The translations under genes were made by a program, and so were the position numbers. The notes under the pieces are model-generated. The model made no database searches. It saw nothing but the letters and a program-made list of their open reading frames with translations, and had not been told where the DNA came from. From assembly GCF_030406325.1 (NCBI RefSeq), contig NZ_JAUEQY010000023.1, positions 62,001 through 126,000 on the forward strand: a DNA stretch of 64,000 bases. Direction: 5' to 3'. The number at the start of each line of letters is the position of its first letter. Within the stretch, counting starts at the first letter, position 1. Source of the stretch: Actinomadura sp. DC4. GTDB lineage: Bacteria; Actinomycetota; Actinomycetes; Streptosporangiales; Streptosporangiaceae. This document shows, in pieces, positions 1-10,300 of this stretch.

Positions 1-145
1 GCGGCAGGCCGTGCGCGACCAGCATCGCCGTCCGGCGTACCGCCGCCTGCTCGTTCACCAGCCTGATCAGCTCGGTGTGACGGCGCTCCGCCGAGGCCAG
101 GGATTCCTCGAAGCAGGTTCCGCCGTCGTACTCGCTGAACATCAT
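1..145 (-). CDS. Hypothetical protein, N-terminal fragment cut by window edge
   Basis: Only the first 48 codons lie in the window. From an ATG at 145, read leftwards, the frame stays open to base 1 and begins MMFSEYDGGTCFEESL, followed by a charged, helix-like stretch rich in A, E and R. A G-rich stretch about 8-12 bases upstream could serve as ribosome binding site. The gene would be divergent from the antiporter at 284. No family is recognisable from this length. The open frame could also be chance in such GC-rich DNA. Confidence 0.4.
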   Translation of the reverse strand, partial: MMFSEYDGGTCFEESLASAERRHTELIRLVNEQAAVRRTAMLVAHGLP

Positions 146-283
146 CGTCAGCACCCCACCACCTGGTCCATCAGGTCATTCAGGCTTAGCACACCGGCCG
201 GCGAGATCACCATCCGGCGTCCGGTCCCTGTGGGAGACTGGCTGGTAGGAGCCGGTTCGAGCGGCAGGCGTGGGCGACGATGA

Positions 284-1879
284 GTGGAGCCTGACTTGGC
301 GAGTCTCACGCTCGTCGTCGCGGTAGGCGTGGTCATCCTCGCCTGCCGTGGCCTCGCCGGCCGGCTGAACCTCGCGCCGCCCGCACTGCTCCTCGTCGGC
401 GGGGTGCTGCTGGGATTCGTGCCCGCCCTGCGCGCGGTGCACCTGCCGCCCGAGGCGGTCCTCCTGCTGTTCCTCCCCGTCCTGCTGTACTGGGAGAGCT
501 TCACCTCATCGCTCCGCGAGATCCGCGGGAACCTCCGGGTCATCGTGCTCCTCAGCACCATCCTGGTCGCCGCCACCGCGGCGGTGGTCGCGGTGGCGGC
601 GCACGCGCTCGGCCTGCCGTGGAGCCCGGCCTGGGTCCTCGGCGCCGCGGTCGCGCCGACCGACGCCACCGCCGTCGGCGTGCTGGGCCGCGCGCTGCCG
701 CGTCGCATCGCCACCACGCTCCGCGCGGAGAGCCTGGTCAACGACGGCACCGCGCTGGTGATCTACGCGCTGGCCGTCGGCGTCACGATCGGTGAGGAGC
801 ACTTCAGCCTCGTACGCGTCGGCGGCATGTTCCTGCTCGCCTACACCGGCGGTGTCGCCATCGGCCTTGCCGCCACCTGGCTGAGCGTGTGGGTCCGCCG
901 GCGTCTGCACGACCCGTTCCAGCACAACCTCCTCGCGGTCCTCACGCCCCTGACCGCCTACCTGATCGCCGAGGCCGTCCACGCCTCGGGCGTGCTCGCG
1001 GTCGTGGTCAGTGGCCTGTGGGTGAGCCAGGCGTCGCCGCGCCTGTTCACGGCCCACGCCCGGCAGTACGTCCAGACCGTCATGCACTTCGTCACCTCGC
1101 TCGCCAACGCCGCGCTGTTCGTGCTGGTCGGGCTCGAGGTCCAGTCGGCCGTCCGGGGGCTGAGCACCGTCGGGCTGACCCGCGGCCTGGTCGCGGTGGC
1201 CGCGATCTCCGCGGCCATCATCGGCGTACGGTTCGCCTGGCTGTTCACGAGCCCGTATGTCATCCGCGTGCTCGACCGCACGCCACGGCAGCGGTCGCTG
1301 CGCCTCGGGGCCCGCCCGCGCACCGTCATGGCCGCCGCCGGCTTCCGCGGGGCGGTCTCGCTGGCGGCGGCCCTGTCGGTGCCCCGCACGCTCGACTCGG
1401 GCGGAGCCTTCCCGGGCCGTGATCTGATCGTCTTCGTCACCGCCGGCGTCATCGCCGTGACGCTGCTGGTGCAGGCACCGCTGCTGCCCTCGGTGGTGCG
1501 CTGGGCCCGGCTCGGCGGCGACGCGGCGATCGAACGGGAACGCCGCCTCGCCGAGATCACCGCCACCGAGCGGGCCCTGGACGCGCTTTCCGCGCTGGCC
1601 GGCGACCTCGGCACCGGCGAGGACGTCGCCGGCCGGCTGCGGGCGGAGTTCGACCAGCGGCTGCGCGTCCTGCGTGCGGACGAGGAGGAGGCGGGTGACG
1701 CGCTGGACTGGGAGGAGCAGTACACCGCCCTGCGCCTGGCCGTGCTCGCCCACCAGCACGAGACCGTCGTCCGGATGCGGGACGAAGGCGAGATCGACGA
1801 CACCGTGCTGCGCAGGATCCAGACCGATCTCGACCTCGAAGAGCTGCAGATAACGCGTCACCGGATCGGCGACCGATGA
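284..1879 (+). CDS. Na+/H+ antiporter, CPA1 (NhaP/YjcE) family
   Basis: Integral membrane cation:proton antiporter of 531 residues, expected to exchange Na+ (or K+) for H+ across the cytoplasmic membrane. The first ~400 residues form about a dozen hydrophobic segments. The family motifs are present: A-P-T-D-A-T-A-V around residues 124-131, containing the conserved Asp, and E-S-L-V-N-D-G-T at about 149-156. Residues from ~405 onwards are charged and helical, the usual cytoplasmic tail. The start is a GTG at 284 with only a weak ribosome binding site. It appears to be a single-gene unit, and nothing links it functionally to the giant genes downstream. Family assignment is secure. Ion specificity cannot be read from sequence. 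Confidence 0.93.
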   Translation: MEPDLASLTLVVAVGVVILACRGLAGRLNLAPPALLLVGGVLLGFVPALRAVHLPPEAVLLLFLPVLLYWESFTSSLREIRGNLRVIVLLSTILVAATAAVVAVAAHALGLPWSPAWVLGAAVAPTDATAVGVLGRALPRRIATTLRAESLVNDGTALVIYALAVGVTIGEEHFSLVRVGGMFLLAYTGGVAIGLAATWLSVWVRRRLHDPFQHNLLAVLTPLTAYLIAEAVHASGVLAVVVSGLWVSQASPRLFTAHARQYVQTVMHFVTSLANAALFVLVGLEVQSAVRGLSTVGLTRGLVAVAAISAAIIGVRFAWLFTSPYVIRVLDRTPRQRSLRLGARPRTVMAAAGFRGAVSLAAALSVPRTLDSGGAFPGRDLIVFVTAGVIAVTLLVQAPLLPSVVRWARLGGDAAIERERRLAEITATERALDALSALAGDLGTGEDVAGRLRAEFDQRLRVLRADEEEAGDALDWEEQYTALRLAVLAHQHETVVRMRDEGEIDDTVLRRIQTDLDLEELQITRHRIGDR

Positions 1880-2069
1880 CGAACCGGCGTCCGTCACGCC
1901 GAATTCATGCCGCGGAAACAGCGGTCGTTCCAGGGGCCCGAATACTCGTTCACCGGTAGCCACTGTTCAGCCTGTCTTCACCTGGCCTTGCCGAAAGCGA
2001 CGTGCGCCGCCGCATAGGTTTCGGCGATCGGGCTCATTTTCCTCAGAGGATCTCGGCACGAGGACAGGA

Positions 2070-5000
2070 ATGACCGGCCGGACCATTTCGTGGCGCACGT
2101 CCACCGCGAGCGCCACCGCTTTCTGCGTACAGGCGATGGCGATGGAGCCGCCGTCCGGGGAAGAGGACTTCGTCCGGGATTTCGGCTGGCTCGCCGGCGC
2201 GATCGACGACGGCCGGCCGGCCGAGCCTCCGCAGCCGCCCCAACCGCCCGCGCCGCCCCCGCCCGCGCCGATGGCACCGCCCTGGTTCACCGAGGAAGAC
2301 GCGCTGGGCGACACGGCCGTCGAGCGGGTCGACCTGCCGGCCGACGAGGCGACCGCGGCCGCGGAGGCCGACCGCGTCGTCCGGGCGCTTCCGCGGGAGG
2401 TCACGTCCCAGGTCCGCGCGGCGATCAAGAAGCGGCTGACCGAAGCGCTCCGGCCGTCCGACGCCGCGACACTCGCCGCGGACGAGCACGCCGACCGGGA
2501 TCGGTGGACGAACCTGTTGCAGTCCGGCCAGGCGTTCGCGGTCGACGGGCACCTGGTCTGGCTCCACCCGGTCCTGCGGGACTTCCGGCACCTGCCGCCG
2601 GGCCCGGGGGAGCGGCCGCGCGAGTACCCGGTGACGTTCGGGGGCCTGTCCGCGAGCCGGTACCGGGAGACGGAGACGACCCGGGGCTATGAGACCGCGG
2701 TCAACAGCATCTTCGGAATGGCCTCGTCCGTGCTCTCCTCCATCTTCATGGGGCTGCCGCGGCTGCGGTTCTCGTCGTCGTCGCGGCGGCGTCACGAGGC
2801 GAAGGTGCAGGCGATCGCCGGCCGCAAGACCATCAGCGAAGAACTGCACTCCTTCGCCGCGGGTGTGGACTTCCACGTCTTCGTCGACGGCCGGCGCGCC
2901 CATCACGACGTGGTCCTGCCCGAGGTCGTGCGCGTGCCCTTTCCCCGCGCCTTCCTGCGCCCCGGAGGCGCGGTGCCGCCCGCCCGGCCGCCGGCGCACG
3001 TGGTCTCCGCGGCACGGGCGCGCGCGGCGTCACGGTTCCACATGGTCGTGGGCGCCGTGGGCGCCGAGCCGGTGGGCGTCGAGCTGCAGCAGCGGCTGCT
3101 CGCCGCCGGGCTGCCGGCGAAGACGGTCGCGGAGATCCTGACCGACCTGCTGCCGACCATGTTCGACGAGCAGTCGCTGAAGAACGGCTCACGCGCGTGG
3201 ACGACCAGCGGCCGCACGTCGGACCCGGTCCACGCGCGGACCGGCCTCGCCCGGTCGTTCCGCGGGCACGTGCGCGCGGTCTGGCGGCTGCGGCGGCTGG
3301 AGTACGAGGACGAGGCGCCCGGCACCATCCGCGACGACCTGGGGCTGCTCGGCACCCGGCGGAGCGGGCGTTCCTTCGCGAGCTCCTTCGAGTACACCCA
3401 CGGCGTCCAGGCGGGCGGCATCCACCATCCCGGCCTGTTCGGCAAGGGCTATCTCCATGCCGGGATGTCGCTGAAGTGGTCCAGGTCGCACTCGATGGGG
3501 GCCGACGCGGAATGGCTCCCCAAGGCCACGCTCATGCGCAAGACGCGGCTGGCCCGGTACCGGGCGGTCGCGGACCTGGCGATCGAGGTGGAGTCCTCCA
3601 CCCACCGCGTGGACCCGTTCGAGGTCCCGGTGGTGGCCGAGATCGCGGTGCCGCACAAAGAGGCACGCGACTTCGAGACGGCGCTCCTCGGCGAGGTCCG
3701 GTCCGCGCCGTTGCGCGCGTACGACACCGACGTGGCGGCCGGGACCCCCGCCATGCGCACGCTGACCGACCTCGCCGCGCCGGAGCGCGGCTTCGGGTTC
3801 CGGACGACGCGGCTGCCCGGCGGGAGCACGGTACGTACGCCCGAGGAGCTGGAGGAGTTCGCGCGGCGGTCGCCCGAGCCCTTGATGATCCGCCGCAGCG
3901 CGTGGACCGGCGAGGAACCTCCGGCGTGGCGGACGGCACTCGGCCTGGCGGCGTCGGGACGGGCTCGCCTGTACGCCGCCGACTACACGGAGCTGGACGC
4001 CACCGGCGCCCCCGCGCCCGCGCCCGTGCCGAATCCGGCGCGGCACCAGTTCGTCATCGGAGCCGCCGGCGAGGTGGCCGGCCCCTTCCCGCCCGGCCGC
4101 GTCCTGCACGACCCCGATCCACGGGAGCCGCCCGCGCTCGCCGCCGGCGTGGGCACCGGCCTGGGGCACGAGACCCGGCTGCCGGGCTCGGAACGGGTGC
4201 TCGAGGAGATCCGCGGATTCCTGCTCGAGCGCGTGAAGAACGCGGCGAAGGCGCAGGAGTGGGGGCAGGTGAGCCGCGAGCTCGACGTGACGTTCGGCAC
4301 CACGGCGCTGGAGGCGGACCTGACGGCGGTCCTGACGGGGATCGAGTACAACGCCACCCTGGGCGGGCACACGGTGGACATCTCGGTCACCGGTGAACTG
4401 GGACGGGGCCGCGGGGCCGACGAACACGACCTGACGGTCAACGCCCGCAGCGTCGCCGGAGAGGGCGCCTCGGCGGACCGCGGAGACGCGTGGGAGGCGT
4501 CGCTCAAAGTCGACGGCCGTGCTCGCCTCGGCGATCTGAGCCGTACGAACATCGAGATCGGGAAGGTCTCCGCCGGCGGCGGTTACGGACGGTCCAAGGG
4601 GCTGGCCTGGAGCGCCGGGAGCAAGGGGTACCGCCGGACCGAGACCGACGGTCCCGCCGTTGAGATCATCCGGGAGATGCGCTACCGGGTCGACGTGCGG
4701 ATCAAGAAGAAGACGGCCGTCGTCGCCCGTCTTCAGCGCCTCGTGACCGGGGACGAGCTCGTCGCGCGTGTCGCCGTACCCGTCCAGCACCAGCCCGAGA
4801 CACCGCCTCGCCTGACCGAGCTGACGGATCTGGGCCGGCTGGTACGGCTGCCGGAGCTCCCGCCCGCGGACCGGGTGACCGACCTGTCGCAGGGCGCGCC
4901 GGGCCTGTACTCCGCGATCGTCGCGCTGCCCCGGCTCGCCCTGGTGGCGGGCGAGAGGGTCGCCAGGCTCGCCGGGGGACCGCGGCCGCGCGAGCGGTGG

Positions 5001-7304
5001 GACGTCTCCGCGGACATCCGCCGCGCGACCACCTCGTCCTTCCTGGAGGCCAACATCGCCGCGCTCACCAGCGAGAACGGGATGTTCGTCGACCTGTTCG
5101 AGCAGGACGGCTGGTCGTACTCCCTCCAGCTCAAGGCGCGGGCGGTCGACACCCGGCGTGTGTGGTCCGGTGAGGTCGAGCTGGAGCACTACGCGAGCGG
5201 CAACGCCAGGCTCGGCACGTCCAAGGGCACCGACCGTACGCTGGTCGCGGCCGGCACGCTGGGCCTGCGCGTCCGCACCAAGGTGAAGACGGAGGACGGC
5301 GAGCCCGGAGAGGCGGTCGCGGGGGAGACCCGCCGGGGCACCGACCAGGTCAAGGTCCAGGCCGTCGGGCAGAAGTCGGTCAAGTGGAGCGACACCGACA
5401 CCGATGAGACCGGCGGCATCGACGTCAGCCGCGTCACGTACGCGGGGCTGACGCACACGTACCGGTCCGGCCTGGTGTTCGAGATCTCGGCCGTCCGGTC
5501 GAAGAGCGGCCAGGTCCGGCGGGGCGAGCCGGTGGTGTTCGAGGCGCGCGACGCGATGGACTTCATGGTGCCGGACCGGCTGGCCGCGGACTTGGCGCTG
5601 CCCCGACCGTCCGCGGACCTGCCGGAACCGGTGACGCGGACCTACCTCGACCCGGACCTGGCCCTCGGCTCGTCCTACCCCGAGCTCCTCGGCGCGGAGC
5701 GCGTGATGCCCCGCCTGGTCGCGTTGCTGCGGCGGCGAGGAGCGCTGGCCGCGTCAGAGGAGACGACCGACTCGGCGCTGATGCAGGTACTGCGGGCGCG
5801 GTACTCCCAGGAGGGGTTGCGCAGGCAACATCTCACGCTGTTCGGCACGGGCGTCCTGGCCTGGCTCCCTCTCGACGTGGGCTTCGGCGCCACCCGCTAC
5901 CTCGGCGTCCGGGTCCGCGGCGAGCTCCTGCCGACCACCGACGCACGGCATCGGCCCGACGCCAAGCTGATGCTGCGCAGCCAGGGCATCGAGACCAAGG
6001 AGAACAAACGGCACCGTTCGGTCACCACCACGGCGGAGGGGGTCGTCTACGGCGCCGGATACAAGCCGGAGCGATTCGGCGGCGGAAGCGGCCAGGTCGG
6101 CCGTACCTGGGGCAAGGCCGTGGAGACCGCGAAGAAGGTCAACGTCAAGGACATCTCGCGCGTCACCGCCCGCGACCGTTCCTATGAGTTCAACCATGAG
6201 GTCCGGTACACGATCGAGCTGGTCGGCACCACCGAACCGCCCCCGGGCGTACGGCAGCTCGCCTCGGTGTCACGGCGCGGGCTCCTCGGCATCGGCGACC
6301 TCCTCGGGAGTGACGTCCTGGAGAGGTTCTGGTACCGCCGCCGGACCATCTGGACGGAGGACGCCGACGGGATCGCCGGTTCGGCACGGCTGCTGGTGCC
6401 GGAGCACGTGACCGCGGCGTCGGGCGGCCCCGCGGCCGGCCGCCGGCCGGTCACGCCCGAGGACGTCCGCTGGGACGAGGTCCGGCCGTCCCCGGTGGAG
6501 GCCGAGCTGGCGCCGCTGATCGGGCAGGTCCACTTCGCCGCGGCCCCCCTCGTCGGCGAGTGGGCGCCGTACGTGACGATCCCGCTCACGCGCCGGCCGG
6601 GCGATCCGCTCGCCGCCACCCGTCCACCCGGTTTCGAGCTGAGCACCGGCCGGGGGATCCGGGTCGCCGGGAGCGCGGGCTCGACGAGCCTGCGGGCTCA
6701 GGTCAGGCGGCTGCTCGCCCACACGTTCCGGATCCCGCTCGCCAAGGGCGACGTCACGGTGGGCATCGCGCTCGACGGTGCGGTGAAACTCACCGAGGCC
6801 GAGCTGAAGGGCCGTAACTACGTCCAGAAGCGGGCCGGCGGCGAGCACAAAGAGGAACGTTCCAGTGGCTGGGACGTGCGGTTCGACGCGCTCGGCGGCA
6901 AGGTGAACGCCGACACCGCCGAAGAGGCCGAGGCGATGCCGTACGACCGGTCCTGGGGAGGCGCCGAGGGCGTGGCCGCGGAGACGAGCAACATCCTCGA
7001 ACGCAACAGCGAGAGCACGCGCCTCTACGACTACTACGCCTTCGACCTGACGCTCGCCCTGCACGGGCCGTCCGGCAGCCACCTCGCCATGCGCGTGCCG
7101 CGTGGCCTCATCGGCCGGCTGGCCAGAAGCGAGGTGCGCCGCTTGAAGGAGAACGAGCACTTCGCCGGTTTCTTCCGGGAAAAGGGCGAGGGCGTGAGAC
7201 CGAACGTCGTGACCGACGCCGCGGGCCTGCGATGGACGGGCTCCTCGGCGAGCGCCGGGGAGTTCTGCGTCGAGGTCGCCGTGATCAACTCCAGACCACG
7301 CTGA
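2070..7304 (+). CDS. Giant cysteine-bookended protein 1 (1744 aa)
   Basis: Unrecognised body. The protein opens with a DUF397-like half motif (W8-R-T-S..., C19-V-Q-A) and ends with a second one (W1722-T-G-S-S..., C1733-V-E-V-A-V) only 11 residues before the stop. By eye, C19 and C1733 are its only cysteines. A proline-rich linker follows at about 50-75. The rest is dominated by alternating-hydrophobicity segments suggesting long amphipathic beta strands, several ending in a V-P turn (for example M-V-P-D-R-L, L-V-P-E-H-V, R-V-P-R-G-L). No signal peptide or membrane segment is apparent. The ATG has a good upstream GAGGACAGGA. It converges with, and overlaps by 20 bases, the next giant gene. Function unknown; a secreted surface, fibre or toxin-carrier protein is possible. 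Confidence 0.88.
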   Translation: MTGRTISWRTSTASATAFCVQAMAMEPPSGEEDFVRDFGWLAGAIDDGRPAEPPQPPQPPAPPPPAPMAPPWFTEEDALGDTAVERVDLPADEATAAAEADRVVRALPREVTSQVRAAIKKRLTEALRPSDAATLAADEHADRDRWTNLLQSGQAFAVDGHLVWLHPVLRDFRHLPPGPGERPREYPVTFGGLSASRYRETETTRGYETAVNSIFGMASSVLSSIFMGLPRLRFSSSSRRRHEAKVQAIAGRKTISEELHSFAAGVDFHVFVDGRRAHHDVVLPEVVRVPFPRAFLRPGGAVPPARPPAHVVSAARARAASRFHMVVGAVGAEPVGVELQQRLLAAGLPAKTVAEILTDLLPTMFDEQSLKNGSRAWTTSGRTSDPVHARTGLARSFRGHVRAVWRLRRLEYEDEAPGTIRDDLGLLGTRRSGRSFASSFEYTHGVQAGGIHHPGLFGKGYLHAGMSLKWSRSHSMGADAEWLPKATLMRKTRLARYRAVADLAIEVESSTHRVDPFEVPVVAEIAVPHKEARDFETALLGEVRSAPLRAYDTDVAAGTPAMRTLTDLAAPERGFGFRTTRLPGGSTVRTPEELEEFARRSPEPLMIRRSAWTGEEPPAWRTALGLAASGRARLYAADYTELDATGAPAPAPVPNPARHQFVIGAAGEVAGPFPPGRVLHDPDPREPPALAAGVGTGLGHETRLPGSERVLEEIRGFLLERVKNAAKAQEWGQVSRELDVTFGTTALEADLTAVLTGIEYNATLGGHTVDISVTGELGRGRGADEHDLTVNARSVAGEGASADRGDAWEASLKVDGRARLGDLSRTNIEIGKVSAGGGYGRSKGLAWSAGSKGYRRTETDGPAVEIIREMRYRVDVRIKKKTAVVARLQRLVTGDELVARVAVPVQHQPETPPRLTELTDLGRLVRLPELPPADRVTDLSQGAPGLYSAIVALPRLALVAGERVARLAGGPRPRERWDVSADIRRATTSSFLEANIAALTSENGMFVDLFEQDGWSYSLQLKARAVDTRRVWSGEVELEHYASGNARLGTSKGTDRTLVAAGTLGLRVRTKVKTEDGEPGEAVAGETRRGTDQVKVQAVGQKSVKWSDTDTDETGGIDVSRVTYAGLTHTYRSGLVFEISAVRSKSGQVRRGEPVVFEARDAMDFMVPDRLAADLALPRPSADLPEPVTRTYLDPDLALGSSYPELLGAERVMPRLVALLRRRGALAASEETTDSALMQVLRARYSQEGLRRQHLTLFGTGVLAWLPLDVGFGATRYLGVRVRGELLPTTDARHRPDAKLMLRSQGIETKENKRHRSVTTTAEGVVYGAGYKPERFGGGSGQVGRTWGKAVETAKKVNVKDISRVTARDRSYEFNHEVRYTIELVGTTEPPPGVRQLASVSRRGLLGIGDLLGSDVLERFWYRRRTIWTEDADGIAGSARLLVPEHVTAASGGPAAGRRPVTPEDVRWDEVRPSPVEAELAPLIGQVHFAAAPLVGEWAPYVTIPLTRRPGDPLAATRPPGFELSTGRGIRVAGSAGSTSLRAQVRRLLAHTFRIPLAKGDVTVGIALDGAVKLTEAELKGRNYVQKRAGGEHKEERSSGWDVRFDALGGKVNADTAEEAEAMPYDRSWGGAEGVAAETSNILERNSESTRLYDYYAFDLTLALHGPSGSHLAMRVPRGLIGRLARSEVRRLKENEHFAGFFREKGEGVRPNVVTDAAGLRWTGSSASAGEFCVEVAVINSRPR

Positions 7305-10300
7305 CCTCGACACAGTCTTCGCCGCTGTAGGGAGACTTCCACCACGCGAAACCGCTGTCGTCGGTCTCGACGTTCGTCCGCCATACCGGCCGCTCGTCCG
7401 TCTCCGGGACGCGTGGCAAGGCGGCCGGCCCGTCGGGTCCGAGCCTCGCCCGCGGCTCCCCCAGGAACGCGGAGGGACGGTCCGGACGGGGGCGCACGTC
7501 CGCGGGGCGCCGTGGAGTGGCGCTCGCCGTTCTCGGCCCGCGCAGGGAGGCGACGGCGGCGGCGTACAGCCGTGGGAAGGCCGGCGCGCCGGCCCCGGCG
7601 GGCGGGTCCAGCAGGGTGCCGTCATCGTCCAGCGTCACGTACGCCGCCGCCCGCGCGTCCTCGGGCGGCGTCGCCGCCTGGCCGGATGGGTACTCCGACC
7701 ACCGGATCCGGCCGTGCCGGTTGTACGCCACGAGCCGTCGCTCCGGCTCCTGCGTCGTCACCAGTGCCAAGGCTCGCGAGCCGGCCGCGAGGAGCCGGGC
7801 CTCCAGCGCGCGGAGCGCGTCCGCCGTCCGCTCCGTCGCGCCTCGGTAGGCCGAGGGGAGCCGCTCGCTCTCCTCTCCGGTACGCGGGTCGGTCTCCTCC
7901 CACGGCGGTGCGAACACCGCGCGGTCGTCCGGAGCGGGACCGGTGCGGGGCTCGGCGTCCCGTACCGGGGTGACCGGCCGCGTGACGTCGTGGGCCACGG
8001 CCGGCCGGGCGACCACGAAGGTGTGCGCGTCCCTGAACAGGAGCGGGTCGCCGGCCCGCGCCCGGAGGGTGGTCCCCAGCGGGACGAAGCGACGCACCAC
8101 ACCGTCCCCCACGTGCACGGCTCCGTCGCCTCCGGGACCGGTGAACCACACCCATGTTTTCGGTGGGAGGTTCTCCGGCCGCGTTCGTGTCACCTCGACG
8201 CTACGGCCGGGCTGTCCCGCGAGGTGGTCGCGGACCGCGTCCGCGCGTGTCATCACCTGCTCGGCGCGGGCGAAGAACCGTACTGCCGCGGGCAGGTCGG
8301 TCTCCATCACGTCGGTGGGCGTCATCCCGGCCGGCGGCGCGCCGTGCGTGAGCCAGGAGACGGGGGCGAACTCCGACAGCGCGCCGACATGCCGCCAGCC
8401 GTCCTGGGCCAGGCCCCGCTCGCCGACCCGGTGGCCGCCGGTCGCGTTCCGGTAGAGGTGTGGGTCCTCTGGGGGCGGATGGTCCGTCACGGTCGGCCCG
8501 TGCCCGGCGTCCCGGTCCCGCGGCGGCTCGGGTTCCGTGTCGTGTTGCCACCCGGGTCCCGGTTCGTAGGGCGACTCGGGCCGAGACGGCGGCGTGAGCA
8601 GCAAGAGGGGAAGCATGTCGTCGGGCTCGGCGACCACGAACACCGAGCGCTCACCGGCCCGCCGGCGCAGATCCTCGGCCGGCAGGATCCGGACCTGATC
8701 GCCCGGCACGTACGTGCGATAAGCCCCGTCGGGGAGCGCGACCGCCGCTCCCGTGGCGGCGCCGTGGAAGGCGACCCACGTACCGGGCGGCAGATCGTCC
8801 GGCAGGTCGTTCCTCGTTTCGACCAGGCGGTCCGACCGCCGCACGAGTGTCCGATGGAACCGCTGGGGCAGGCTCGCGTCGCGGTCGGCCGTCAGGAAGT
8901 CCAGCGCGTCGGTCCAGTCGTCGGCGACGATGTCCTCCACCGTGACGCCCTCGTCCGGAGCGTCGTGTGTGAGCCAGAAGACCGGCGCGTAGTCCGCCAG
9001 CGGCTCGGCGTGGGGGCCGCCCTCATCGCGATGGTGGAGCACGGGGCGCCCGTTCTCTTCCACGGACAGGACCGCGTCGGTGATCGCCAGCCCCTCGGGG
9101 ACCACAGGCGGACGCGGCGGCCGGGCCAGGGCGGCGGCGGATGACCGGAGCCGCTGGAAGAACGCCTGGTCGAGGGCTTGGCGTGGCAGCTCATCGGCCA
9201 GGTCGCTGGGGACACCGTCCCGATCGAGGTCCAGCGAGGCGTCCACGGTGCCCGGCCGGCCCGCAGGCCGCCTCGATCCGGCGTCGAACCACCGGACGGC
9301 ACCGTCCCGATTCACCGCCACGAGCAGCTCGGGCCGGTCAGGGACGGCCACCAGCGACACGTCGCCCGACTGGGCCTGCCGGAGTCCGCGCTCGATCGTC
9401 TCGCCGGTCGTGCCCGTCACGGCAGCGTACAGAAACCGAACACGTGGCGCCCGGCCCATCCGTCCCAGCGCGGTGAGGTCATCGAGCCATTCGCCCAATT
9501 GCGTGATGGCGGCCTGCGACGGAGGTCCAGGCGCGTCCCCCCGAGCGAGCGTCCGCAGGTGCCCCAGGATCCGGTGCGCCTCGTCCACCCGGGCCTCGGC
9601 GGCCGGCGTCGGAGTGACGTCCGCCAGCCAGCCGGCGCGTGTCTCCCGGTACAGCAGCTGCCCTTCCAGCGAGTCCTGGATTCGCGCTCGGGCCCTGGGG
9701 TCGTCCTGGGCAGACGGCGCCGCCAGCCTTTCCCGCAGTTGAGCGATCATCATGTCCAGTGAGTCGATTTCCTGGCGGGTGATCGTGTCCTCGGCACGGC
9801 GCCAGTCCAGGTCGTCGTACCAGAACCGGCGGGCGTCGTACGCCCGGCGCACCCACCTCGACATCCCCGGGCGCAGCGTGTCCAGGCGTGCGCGGCGGGC
9901 GGCGATCTCCTCGGCGGCGGCCTGCTTGAAGGTCTGCCCGCGCGCCGCCGCGCGGCGGTACAGCCGGTCCAGCTCGTGGTCCTCCGGCACGAAGGCGGCC
10001 AGGTCGGCACGGCGCCGGTCCGACAGCTCCTTGAGCAGGGTCTCCACGCGTGCGCGGCGGGCGGCGATCTCCCCCGCGACGGCCTGCTCGAACGTCTGCC
10101 GGCGGGCGATCGCATGGAAGTACAGCCGTCCCACCTCGGCGTCGTCGAGCCCGAAATCGAGGACCTCCGCGTGGTGCAGGTCCGACAGCAGCCCGCGACG
10201 GTGTGCCAGGTCCGCGGTGAACCAGTCCCAGACGAGGCCGTCGAGCACGCTGAGGCGGCCACCGATGATCCGGTTGTGGGCCGGGTCGAAGGTGTGCATC

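Noticed and set aside
11-283. 90-codon plus-strand frame before the antiporter
   Set aside because: Arg-rich composition, no motif, and it overlaps a more protein-like minus-strand fragment at 1-145.
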